Assembly (NCBI RefSeq): GCF_016735495.2
Contig: NZ_JAERQY020000001.1
Span: 1,550,001-1,614,000 of the forward strand
Reading direction: 5' to 3'
From: Lysobacter sp. MMG2
GTDB taxonomy: Bacteria; Pseudomonadota; Gammaproteobacteria; Xanthomonadales; Xanthomonadaceae
Length of the DNA stretch: 64,000 nucleotides
The translations under genes and the position numbers were made by a program. Below are positions 25,414-32,940 of this stretch, in pieces; within the stretch, counting starts at the first letter, position 1; every line of letters starts with the position of its first letter. Under the pieces are notes generated by a model, which worked only from the letters and a program-made list of their open reading frames with translations, had not been told where the DNA came from and searched no databases.

Positions 25414-26427
25414 TCAGGCGGCGACGAAGCCGGCTTCCATCGCGGAGCGATCGGCGTGGTACGAGGAGCGGACCAGCGGGCCGGAGGCGACGTGGGTGAA
25501 GCCCAGGCTCATGCCGTACTCCTCCAGCGCCTTGAACTCCTCCGGCGTCCAGTACCGCAGGACCGGATGGTGGTGCGGGCTGGGCTGGAGGTACTGGCCG
25601 ATGGTGATCATGTCCACGTCGTGCGCGCGCAAGTCGCGCAGCGTGGCCTGCACCTGCTCCATGGCCTCGCCCAGGCCCAGCATGATGCCGCTCTTGGTCG
25701 CCACTTCCGGGTGCTGCGCCTTGAACTTCTTCAGCAGGGTCAGCGACCACTGGTAGTCGGCGCCCGGGCGGACGTTGCGATACAGGTCCGGCACGGTCTC
25801 GACGTTGTGGTTGAACACGTCCGGCGGGTTCGTCGCCAGGATTTCCAGCGCGCGCTCCATGCGGCCCTTGCCGCGGAAGTCGGGCGTGAGGACCTCGATC
25901 TTGGTGCGCGGGCTGTGGTGGCGGATCGCCGCGATGCAGTCGACGAAGTGCTGGGCACCGCCGTCGCGCAGGTCGTCGCGGTCGACGCTGGTGACCACCA
26001 CGTACTTGAGGTTCATGTCGGCGACGGTGGTCGCCAGGCTCAGCGGTTCGGCCGGATCCGGCGGCTTCGGACGGCCGTGGGCGACGTCGCAGAAGCTGCA
26101 GCGGCGGGTGCAGACCTCGCCGAGGATCATGAAGGTCGCCGTGCCGTGGCTGAAGCACTCGTGGATGTTCGGGCAGCTGGCCTCTTCGCAGACCGTGACC
26201 AGGCGGTTCTCGCGCAGCTTGGCCTTGAGCTGCTGCACCGAGTTGCCGGAGGGAATCCGAACGCGGATCCACGACGGCTTGCGCAGCACCGGCGCGTCGG
26301 CGAACTGCACCGGCGAGCGCGCGATCTTGTCGCCGGCGACCTGCTTCACGCCGGGCTGCAACGTGGACGGCGCGGCGTCGCCACTCACCACCGACAGCGG
26401 GATGGTCTTGGAAGCGGACTCGGTCAT
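25414..26427 (-). CDS. lipA: Lipoyl synthase
   Basis: Radical-SAM enzyme that inserts two sulfur atoms into protein-bound octanoyl groups to make lipoamide for pyruvate and 2-oxoglutarate dehydrogenases. The 337-residue protein has the auxiliary cluster motif [12 protein letters not shown] (CX4CX5C), the radical-SAM motif [10 protein letters not shown] (CX3CX2C) and the conserved C-terminal RSSYHAD with the Ser ligand. It follows lipB by 58 nt, closing the ybeD-lipB-lipA set, the usual order. Confidence 0.97.
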   Translation of the reverse strand: MTESASKTIPLSVVSGDAAPSTLQPGVKQVAGDKIARSPVQFADAPVLRKPSWIRVRIPSGNSVQQLKAKLRENRLVTVCEEASCPNIHECFSHGTATFMILGEVCTRRCSFCDVAHGRPKPPDPAEPLSLATTVADMNLKYVVVTSVDRDDLRDGGAQHFVDCIAAIRHHSPRTKIEVLTPDFRGKGRMERALEILATNPPDVFNHNVETVPDLYRNVRPGADYQWSLTLLKKFKAQHPEVATKSGIMLGLGEAMEQVQATLRDLRAHDVDMITIGQYLQPSPHHHPVLRYWTPEEFKALEEYGMSLGFTHVASGPLVRSSYHADRSAMEAGFVAA

Positions 26428-26485
26428 GGCGTGCGTGGATCTCTGGAGCGGCGGCCCCGGTCTGCGGAGCGCGTCGGAATGGGGG

Positions 26486-27178
26486 TCAGAACGTCGGCGG
26501 CGGGGCCGGTTGGACGTCGAGGCCGAACTGGCGGGCGACGTGCTCGATCAGCACCGGCTTCACCGCATCCAGCCCGGACGGGCCGCCCAAGTCTAGCATC
26601 GAGGTCACCTGCAGCCCCTGATAGCCGCAGGGGTTGATGCGCTGGAACGGCTCCAGGTCCATGGCGATGTTGAACGCCAGGCCGTGGAAGGTGCAGCCGC
26701 GCCGCACGCGGATGCCCAGCGCGCCGATCTTGGCGTCGTTGACGTACACGCCCGGGGCGCCGTCGCGGCGCTGGGCGAGGATGTTCCAGTCGGCCAGCGT
26801 GTCGATCATGGCCTGCTCGATCCGGTGGACGTATTCCTTGACGCCCACCTTCAGCCGCTTCAGGTCGAGCAGCGGGTACAGCACGATCTGGCCGGGGCCG
26901 TGGTAGGTCACCTGGCCGCCGCGGTCGACGTGGATCACCGGGATGTCGCCGGGAAACAGGACGTGCTCGTCCTTGCCGGCCTGGCCGAGGGTGAACACCG
27001 GGTCGTGCTCGACCAGCCACAGTTCGTCGGGCGTGTCCGCCGTGCGCGCGTCGGTGAAGGCTTGCATGGCGTGCCAGACGGGCTCGTAGGCACGGCGGCC
27101 CAGGTCGCGCAGGCGGGCCGAGGGCACGGTGGGCGCCGGCTCGGGCGCGACGACGACCGGCTCGCTCAGAGCGTCCAC
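26486..27178 (-). CDS. lipB: Octanoyltransferase LipB (GTG start)
   Basis: Transfers octanoyl groups from acyl carrier protein to lipoyl domains, the step before LipA. The family core begins [18 protein letters not shown]; the [12 protein letters not shown] motif, the catalytic Lys in [13 protein letters not shown] and catalytic Cys in [11 protein letters not shown] are present. No ATG lies near the N-terminus. I chose the GTG at 27178, which has GGAAG just upstream and gives 230 residues, the usual length; it overlaps the end of ybeD by 13 nt, implying coupling. The open frame continues upstream to 27559 but that part is the antisense frame of ybeD. Confidence 0.92.
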   Translation of the reverse strand: MDALSEPVVVAPEPAPTVPSARLRDLGRRAYEPVWHAMQAFTDARTADTPDELWLVEHDPVFTLGQAGKDEHVLFPGDIPVIHVDRGGQVTYHGPGQIVLYPLLDLKRLKVGVKEYVHRIEQAMIDTLADWNILAQRRDGAPGVYVNDAKIGALGIRVRRGCTFHGLAFNIAMDLEPFQRINPCGYQGLQVTSMLDLGGPSGLDAVKPVLIEHVARQFGLDVQPAPPPTF

Positions 27179-27444
27179 TTCACTTCCGGGTGTTCGCGCA
27201 GCACCTGATGCGCCAGGTCGTACTGCTCGCGGCTGGTCGCACGGAAACTGATCCGCACGGACACATAGCGCCCGTTGCTCGACAGCTTCCAGTTGACGGT
27301 TTCGTGCAGGACTTCGATGCCTGCATCCAGCAGCAGCGTCGGCAGCACCGTTTCCAGGTCCTTCTCGGCCGCGCCCATGGCGCTCAACTCGAACGTGCCG
27401 GGGAACTGGAAGCCGTGTTCCGGGTTGTCGGATTTGATTTCCAT
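27166..27444 (-). CDS. ybeD: YbeD/DUF493 family protein
   Basis: A 92-residue protein ([16 protein letters not shown]) with a ferredoxin-like ACT-type pattern: [26 protein letters not shown] and the C-terminal EHPEVKWTL. YbeD proteins are encoded next to lipB throughout the gammaproteobacteria and may regulate lipoylation, though the role is unproven. The ATG at 27444 lacks a ribosome site but has CATAAT 7 nt upstream, so I prefer it to the ATG at 27453 that would lie inside the promoter. Confidence 0.87.
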   Translation of the reverse strand: MEIKSDNPEHGFQFPGTFELSAMGAAEKDLETVLPTLLLDAGIEVLHETVNWKLSSNGRYVSVRISFRATSREQYDLAHQVLREHPEVKWTL

Positions 27445-27451
27445 GGCGGTC

Positions 27452-27457
27452 ATTATG
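27452..27457 (-). promoter_or_regulatory. -10 box for a leaderless ybeD-lipB-lipA transcript
   Basis: CATAAT (27457-27452) lies 7 nt before the ybeD ATG, with TTGGGT as a possible -35 at 27480-27475 after a 17-nt spacer. Confidence 0.45.
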
Positions 27458-27678
27458 GGTCTGCCCCCCGGCAAACCCAACCCGGTTTCCGGCCTGCACA
27501 GGCGTTGCAGCGTCAGGCCGCCAAGCGCACTTCCTGTTCATCCGGACGAAGACGGACACGTGCCGACCGCCCCTCGTTCGCGACGCGGCGCCTGCCTCGC
27601 GGCCTCTTCAGACTTCGTCCTATTTCGACGGACGGCGCGCGCGCCGAGACTTCGCGGGCTCGAACACCGGCCCGGCCC

Positions 27679-27972
27679 ATGACCCCTGCGTTCTCCCACC
27701 GCGCGCTGATCGCGCTGCTGGCCGTCCACACCTCGGCCCTGGCCGCGCTGGCGCTGATCCTGTCGCTGATGGTCGCCGGCTATGGCGAGACCGGCACGGC
27801 AGACGCGCTCGCGATCGCGGCACCGTGCATCGCTTTGTTGTACGCCCTGGCCATGGCGACGTACCTCGTCACCGCCCGGCTGCTGCGACAGGGCCGCCAC
27901 AGCGCGGTGATCGGCTGGCTGTTCGGCTACGCCTGCGTGCCTTTGCCGATGCTGGCCGCGATGCTGCTCTGA
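27679..27972 (+). CDS. Small hypothetical membrane protein
   Basis: A 97-residue, very hydrophobic product with three predicted membrane segments (about residues 10-34, 42-65 and 75-97, ending GWLFGYACVPLPMLAAMLL). I do not recognise the family. It is inserted in opposite orientation between the dac and ybeD genes, which are neighbours in many relatives. There is no good ribosome site before the ATG at 27679, so the exact start is doubtful, but the strong terminator behind it and the coherent membrane pattern support a real gene. Confidence 0.5.
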   Translation: MTPAFSHRALIALLAVHTSALAALALILSLMVAGYGETGTADALAIAAPCIALLYALAMATYLVTARLLRQGRHSAVIGWLFGYACVPLPMLAAMLL

Positions 27973-28005
27973 CGCCGGTTCCACGCCCAACAAGACACGC
28001 CCAAC

Positions 28006-28034
28006 AAAAAAGGCCGGCTTGCGCCGGCCTTTTT
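28006..28034. terminator. Bidirectional intrinsic terminator
   Basis: AAAAAGGCCGGC, loop, GCCGGCCTTTTT: a strong GC stem flanked by A- and T-runs. It serves the small membrane-protein gene on the plus strand and the dac gene on the minus strand. Confidence 0.88.
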
Positions 28035-28056
28035 GCTATGTGAGTGCGAGGTCGGA

Positions 28057-29271
28057 TCAGTCCGACTCCCACCACATCCAGAACTCGTCCCACAGGCGCT
28101 TGAAGAAGCCGCCCTGCTCGACCGCGTTGAGCGCGACCAGCGGACGCTGCGAGACGACCTTGCCGTCCAGCATCACCTTCACCGTGCCGATCTTCTGGCC
28201 CTTGGTGATCGGCGCGACCAGCGTCTTGGGCACGTCCATCATCGGCTTGAGCTGGTTGTACTTGCCGCGCTGCACGGTTACCAGCAGCGGTTCGTCGACG
28301 CCCAGCTGCACTTCGTCGGACGCGCCCTTCCACACCTTCTGCTTCGCCACGGCCTTGCCGGTGTCGTAGAGCTTGTGCGTCTCGAAGAAGCGGAAGCCCC
28401 AGTTGAGCAGCGCCTGGCTGTCGTTGGTGCGCTGGTCGTCGGACGTGGAGCCCATGACGACCGAGATCAGGCGCTGGTCACCGCGCTTGGCCGACGCCAT
28501 GAGGCAATAGCCGGCGCCGGAGTGATGGCCGGTCTTGATGCCGTCCACGGTGGAATCGCGCCACAGCAGGCGATTGCGGTTCGACTGGGTGATCGGGCCG
28601 ACCGTGAATTCCTTGATCCGGTTGTACGAGTACGCGACCGGGAAATCGTGCACCAGCGCGCGGCCCAGCAGCGCCAGGTCGCGCGCGGTGGAGAAGTGCT
28701 CCGGATCCGACAGGCCCGTCGGGTTGACGAAGTGGCTGTTCTTCAGGCCGATGCGCGCGGCGTACTGATTCATCAGCGCGGCGAAGGCGTCGGTGCTGCC
28801 GGCGACATGCTCGGCCAGCGCGATGGCGGCGTCGTTGCCCGACTGCACCACCATGCCCTTTTCCATCTCCAGCAGCGGCGCGGTCTTGTTGACCTCGAAG
28901 CCGGAGTAGCTGCCGTCGGTGCCGGCGCCGCCGACGCGCCAGGCGTTCTCGGTCATCATGACCTGGTCGTCGCCCTTGACCTTGCCGGCGGCCATTTCCG
29001 CGGCGATCACGTAGCTCGTCATCACCTTGGTGATGCTCGCCGGCTCCAGGCGGGTGTCGTAGTTCTCGCCGGCCAGGATGTTGCCGCTGGCGGCGTCCAT
29101 CAGCACCCAGGCGGTGCCGGTGATCTTCGGCGGCGGCGGCACCGGCAGCGATTCGCTGGCGGCCGGCAGCGCGGTGCGCGGCGCGGGCGTGGTCTGGGCG
29201 AGCGCGAGGCCGGCCACGAGGGTGGCAGCGGCCGCGACGACGGCGGCTCTGGCGAGAGCGGGGACTTTCAT
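28057..29271 (-). CDS. dacC: D-alanyl-D-alanine carboxypeptidase (PBP5/6 type)
   Basis: Removes the terminal D-Ala of peptidoglycan pentapeptides, limiting cross-linking, at the outer face of the inner membrane. The 404-residue protein has a signal peptide (AAVVAAAATLVAGLALA), the three active-site motifs SITK, SGN (VVQSGNDAAIAL) and KTG (DGIKTGHHSGAG), a C-terminal beta domain, and an amphipathic anchor rich in Trp (FFKRLWDEFWMWW). It is the last gene of the elongation block and follows rlpA by 59 nt. dacA and dacC cannot be told apart by eye. An in-frame ATG at 29310 is an alternative start, but neither has a strong ribosome site. Confidence 0.92.
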   Translation of the reverse strand: MKVPALARAAVVAAAATLVAGLALAQTTPAPRTALPAASESLPVPPPPKITGTAWVLMDAASGNILAGENYDTRLEPASITKVMTSYVIAAEMAAGKVKGDDQVMMTENAWRVGGAGTDGSYSGFEVNKTAPLLEMEKGMVVQSGNDAAIALAEHVAGSTDAFAALMNQYAARIGLKNSHFVNPTGLSDPEHFSTARDLALLGRALVHDFPVAYSYNRIKEFTVGPITQSNRNRLLWRDSTVDGIKTGHHSGAGYCLMASAKRGDQRLISVVMGSTSDDQRTNDSQALLNWGFRFFETHKLYDTGKAVAKQKVWKGASDEVQLGVDEPLLVTVQRGKYNQLKPMMDVPKTLVAPITKGQKIGTVKVMLDGKVVSQRPLVALNAVEQGGFFKRLWDEFWMWWESD

Positions 29272-29330
29272 TTTCGGTACGGCTCCGGGCGCCGGCGTCA
29301 GGCCGGCCATTGGCAAGAGTGGGAAGAATT

Positions 29331-30572
29331 CTAGTCGCGGACGCGCTGCGGCTGCCCGAATCCCAGACCGGCGATGCGGGCGGCGAGTTCCGTGGCCTGG
29401 GCGGCCTGCAGCGGACCGACGCGCAGGCGCCAGATGGTCTGGCCGTTGGCGCTGGCGTCGCTGAGCTGGGCGGTGTCGATGCCGGCCTCGCGCAGGCGGG
29501 TCAGCGCGCGGTCGGCGTTGGCGCGGGCGGTGAAGCTGGCGACCTGGAAGACGACCTTGTCGCCACCGGCCGACGCGGGGGCCGCGACCGGCACCGTGGC
29601 GGCGGGGAGGGCGATGGGCGCGGTGACGGCCGGGCTCGGGGCAGCGGACTGGACCGATGCGACGGCGCCGGCAAACTTGCCACCGTTCGCGTTCATCGGC
29701 GTGGGCTTGCCGGTGGCGATGCGCACGCCCGGAGGCAACACGGCGGCGCCGGCGGTGCCGACCGGGATCGCGGCGACAAGGCGGTCCATAGCGCTGGGCG
29801 ACTTCTGCGGTGCGGGGGGCGTGGGCTGAGGCGTCGGCTGGGCAGTCGGCCGCTCCGGCGCGGAGGCGTAGATCGGCGCGTCGTCGCCCGGCTTCAGCGC
29901 ACGCACTTCGACCTTGCCCGTGCCCTTCTGGGTGATGCCCAGCTTCACCGCGGCGGCGTAGCTGAGGTCGATTACGCGCCCTTCGTGGAACGGGCCGCGG
30001 TCGTTGACGCGCACCACCACCGACTTGCCGTTGTCGAGGTTGGTCACGCGCGCGAAGCTCGGCAGCGGCAGCGTCTTGTGCGCGGCGGTGAAGGCGTACA
30101 TGTCGTACACCTCCAGGTTGGACGTGCGGCGTCCATGGAACTTCTGCCCGTAGTACGAGGCCGTGCCGCGCTCCACATACCCCTTGGTGTCGTCCATCAC
30201 CTTGTAGGTCTTGCCGAGCACGACGTAGCTGGGGCGATTGCCCACGGCCGAACGCGGTTCGTTCGTGACCTCGGGCTCGGGGATGGAATCGACGTCGGGC
30301 ACGTAGTCCGGCGTGGTGTCCTTCACGCCCGGCTTGTAGAGCCCGCCGGCGGTGTAGTGGCCGCGCGTGTTCGGGTCTTCCTGGGCCGGGGCGTAAGGCG
30401 ATTTCTTCTTGCTTCCGGGAAGCGGTGCGTGATGCACGCCGCCACGATCCGGCGCGGCTGTGGGCCGCGAAGCAGACTTCTTCGGCGAACTCGCGCAGGC
30501 GGCGAGACAGACCACCGCGACCGCCAGGAGCGTCCGGGCGGCCACGGTGCCGAGGGCAGGCAGGCGCATCAT
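29331..30572 (-). CDS. rlpA: Septal ring lytic transglycosylase RlpA
   Basis: An outer-membrane lipoprotein of 413 residues that cleaves peptidoglycan strands lacking stem peptides. Signal peptide with lipobox VCLAAC, a double-psi beta-barrel domain at about residues 130-220 (GTASYYGQKFHGRRTSNLEVYDM, VRVNDRGPFHEGRVIDLS with the catalytic Asp), a long Pro/Ala-rich linker, and a C-terminal SPOR domain (VVFQVASFTARANADRAL) for binding denuded glycan at the septum. The first ATG of an ATGATG start overlaps the mltB stop by 4 nt. Confidence 0.92.
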   Translation of the reverse strand: MMRLPALGTVAARTLLAVAVVCLAACASSPKKSASRPTAAPDRGGVHHAPLPGSKKKSPYAPAQEDPNTRGHYTAGGLYKPGVKDTTPDYVPDVDSIPEPEVTNEPRSAVGNRPSYVVLGKTYKVMDDTKGYVERGTASYYGQKFHGRRTSNLEVYDMYAFTAAHKTLPLPSFARVTNLDNGKSVVVRVNDRGPFHEGRVIDLSYAAAVKLGITQKGTGKVEVRALKPGDDAPIYASAPERPTAQPTPQPTPPAPQKSPSAMDRLVAAIPVGTAGAAVLPPGVRIATGKPTPMNANGGKFAGAVASVQSAAPSPAVTAPIALPAATVPVAAPASAGGDKVVFQVASFTARANADRALTRLREAGIDTAQLSDASANGQTIWRLRVGPLQAAQATELAARIAGLGFGQPQRVRD

Positions 30573-31720
30573 GCGGACGGCTGTCCTGCGGGTGCGGCCG
30601 CGACCGGCGCATCACCGTTGCCGGCGATCGCCTGGCTCAACTGGTACACCGCCATCGCGTAGTGCTTGGAGATGTTGTAGCGGGTGATCGCGTAGAAGTT
30701 GCGGAAGCCGAACCAGTACTCCGGCCCGGCATCGCCGTCGAGCTTCACCACCGTGGCGTTCTGTTCCGGCGGCGTCACCGGCTGCAGCGGGCGGAAGCCG
30801 CGCGTGGCCAGGTCGCTCATCGTGTACAGCGGATCCAGGCTTTCCGGCTCGATCGGCTGCGCATTGGCCGACGCATTGGCGCGCACCGTCACCGGCCCGC
30901 CGCGCACCCAGCCGCCCTTCTGCACGAAGTAATTGGCGATGGAGGCGAAGACGTCGTCGAGGTTGTTGAACAGATCGCGCTTGCCGTCGCCGTTGCCGTC
31001 CACCGCGAACTCGCGGTAGCTCGACGGCATGAACTGGCCCCAGCCCATCGCGCCGGCGTAGCTGCCCTTGAGCGCGGTGATGTCCAGTCCGGTTTCCTTG
31101 CCCAGCGCGAACAACTGGGCCAGCTCGCCGCGGAAGAACGCTTCGCGGCGGTTCTCGCGATCCAGCTTGGCCGGATCGCCGCTGCGCGGATAGGCGAAGG
31201 CCAGCGTGTACAGCGCATCGAGCACCGGATAGGAACCGGTGTTGCGGCCGTAGTTGGTTTCCACGCCAATGATGGAGACGATCACTTCGGCGGGGACGCC
31301 GTACTTCTCCTGAGCGCGTGCGAGTTCTTCGCGGTGCTCGGCCAGGAAGGCGCGGCCGCCGTCGATGCGCGACTGGGTGATGAAGATCGGCCGGTAGTCG
31401 CGCCACGGCTTGGCTTCGGCCGGTTTGGACATCGCGGCGACGATGCTGTCGCGGATCTGCGCCTTCGCCAGCACCGATTCGATGTAGGCCGGGTCGATTC
31501 CGTACTGCGCGGCGGTCTCGCGAACGAACGCGGCACGCGCGAGGTCCAGCGGCTGCTGCAGCACCGGATCGGGCAGCGCAGGCGTGCCCGGCACCGGCCT
31601 GGCCGGAGCGGCGGGGGTGGAAGTCTGCGGAACGGGCGCGGAGGCCTGGGTGGCGCAACCGGCCAACGCGAGAAAGGACGCGCTGATCACGGCGCTACGG
31701 ATTAAGTGGCGTCGGGTCAT
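30569..31720 (-). CDS. mltB: Membrane-bound lytic murein transglycosylase B
   Basis: A 383-residue lipoprotein (lipobox LALAGC) that cuts glycan strands to 1,6-anhydro ends. The catalytic Glu is in GVETNYGRNTG; SYAGAMGWGQFMPSSYREFAVDGNGDG is the conserved substrate-binding and calcium-loop block of MltB; YNISKHYAMAVYQLSQAI is the usual C-terminus. The ATG at 31720 has no ribosome site but has TACCCT 7 nt upstream, so it may be leaderless and start a sub-operon with rlpA. An in-frame start at 31768 would place extra charged residues before the signal peptide. Confidence 0.92.
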   Translation of the reverse strand: MTRRHLIRSAVISASFLALAGCATQASAPVPQTSTPAAPARPVPGTPALPDPVLQQPLDLARAAFVRETAAQYGIDPAYIESVLAKAQIRDSIVAAMSKPAEAKPWRDYRPIFITQSRIDGGRAFLAEHREELARAQEKYGVPAEVIVSIIGVETNYGRNTGSYPVLDALYTLAFAYPRSGDPAKLDRENRREAFFRGELAQLFALGKETGLDITALKGSYAGAMGWGQFMPSSYREFAVDGNGDGKRDLFNNLDDVFASIANYFVQKGGWVRGGPVTVRANASANAQPIEPESLDPLYTMSDLATRGFRPLQPVTPPEQNATVVKLDGDAGPEYWFGFRNFYAITRYNISKHYAMAVYQLSQAIAGNGDAPVAAAPAGQPSA

Positions 31721-31727
31721 CGACGCG

Positions 31728-31733
31728 AGGGTA
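31728..31733 (-). promoter_or_regulatory. -10 box for a leaderless mltB transcript
   Basis: TGCTACCCT on the minus strand puts TACCCT 7 nt before the mltB ATG, with no Shine-Dalgarno sequence between. It lies in the 107-nt gap after rodA, suggesting that mltB-rlpA-dac can be expressed apart from the mre genes. Confidence 0.5.
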
Positions 31734-31827
31734 GCACGCGCTCCGGATGGCCAGAACCGCACGTTCATGCAGGACAGGGCATCGAGTCAGGTTCGCGCGG
31801 CCCTGCCCTGCACGATGAACAGGTGTG

Positions 31828-32940
31828 TCAGCGCGCGTAGATCGGCCGGTGCGCGCGAACGGCCATCACCACGCCCAATCCCGCCAGCAGCGAGACGGCC
31901 GACGTGCCGCCGTAACTCAACAGCGGCATGGGCACGCCGACCACCGGCAGCAGGCCGGAGATCATGCCGCCGTTGACGATCACGTACACGCAGAACGCCA
32001 GGCCGAGCGCCCCGGCGATCAGTCGCGAATAGCCGTCGCGCGCCTCCGCCGCGATCCACAGGCAGCGGCCGATCACGAACAGGTACAGCGCCAGCACCGT
32101 GCCCACGCCGATCCAGCCGAACTCTTCGCTCAGCACGGCGAAGATGAAGTCGGTGGTGTGCTCGGGCAGGTAATTGAGGTGCGACTGCGAGCCCTGCCCC
32201 CAGCCCTTGCCGGTGAGGCCGCCCGCGCCGATGGCGATCTTCGACTGGATGATGTTCCAGCCGGTGCCCAGCGGATCGGACTCGGGATTGAGGAAGGTGA
32301 GGATGCGGTCCTTCTGGTACGGGCGCAGCAGCCAGAACCACGCGACCGGCGCCACGGCCGCGACCGCGCCGAACGCCATGCCGAACCACCACCACGGCAG
32401 TCCCGCCAGGTACAGGGCGAACGCGCCGCTGGTGGCAACCAGCATCGCGGTGCCGAAGTCGGGTTGGAGCAGGATCAGGCCGGTCGGCACGGCGATCAGC
32501 ACGCCGGCGATCAGCACCGTGCGGAACCGCGGCGGCAACGCCTGCCGATCGAGGTACCACGCGACCATCATCGGCAGGCTGAGTTTGAGCAGCTCGGCCG
32601 GTTGCACGTAGACCACGCCGAGGTTGATCCAGTGGCGGCCGTGCTTGCCGGTGCCGATCAGCAGCACCAGCACCAGCGGCAGCAGCGAGGCGCCGAACAC
32701 CAGCGGCGTCCAGTTGCGCAGCTGGTTGGGCGGCACGCGCGAAAGCGCCCACATCACGCCCAGACCGGCGACGAAGAACGCACCCTGGCGCACGACCAGC
32801 CCCATGGCGTGATCGGCGGCGCTGTACAGCACCGCCAGGCCGATCACCATCAGCGCCAGCAGCGCGCCGAGCAGCGGCAGATCGAGCGTGCGCGCGAAGC
32901 GCACGAGCAGGTCGAACAGCCAGCGCAGGATCAGCCTCAT
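31828..32940 (-). CDS. rodA: Peptidoglycan glycosyltransferase RodA
   Basis: SEDS-family polymerase of the elongasome, 370 residues with about ten membrane segments. The WINLGVVYVQPAELLKLSLPMM stretch, LLQPDFGTAM with the catalytic Asp, and the C-terminal NGGMISGLLPVVGVPMPLLSYGGTS motif are diagnostic. It pairs with PBP2, whose gene is directly upstream and overlaps by 4 nt (ATGA), so the two partners are made in step. Confidence 0.95.
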   Translation of the reverse strand: MRLILRWLFDLLVRFARTLDLPLLGALLALMVIGLAVLYSAADHAMGLVVRQGAFFVAGLGVMWALSRVPPNQLRNWTPLVFGASLLPLVLVLLIGTGKHGRHWINLGVVYVQPAELLKLSLPMMVAWYLDRQALPPRFRTVLIAGVLIAVPTGLILLQPDFGTAMLVATSGAFALYLAGLPWWWFGMAFGAVAAVAPVAWFWLLRPYQKDRILTFLNPESDPLGTGWNIIQSKIAIGAGGLTGKGWGQGSQSHLNYLPEHTTDFIFAVLSEEFGWIGVGTVLALYLFVIGRCLWIAAEARDGYSRLIAGALGLAFCVYVIVNGGMISGLLPVVGVPMPLLSYGGTSAVSLLAGLGVVMAVRAHRPIYAR

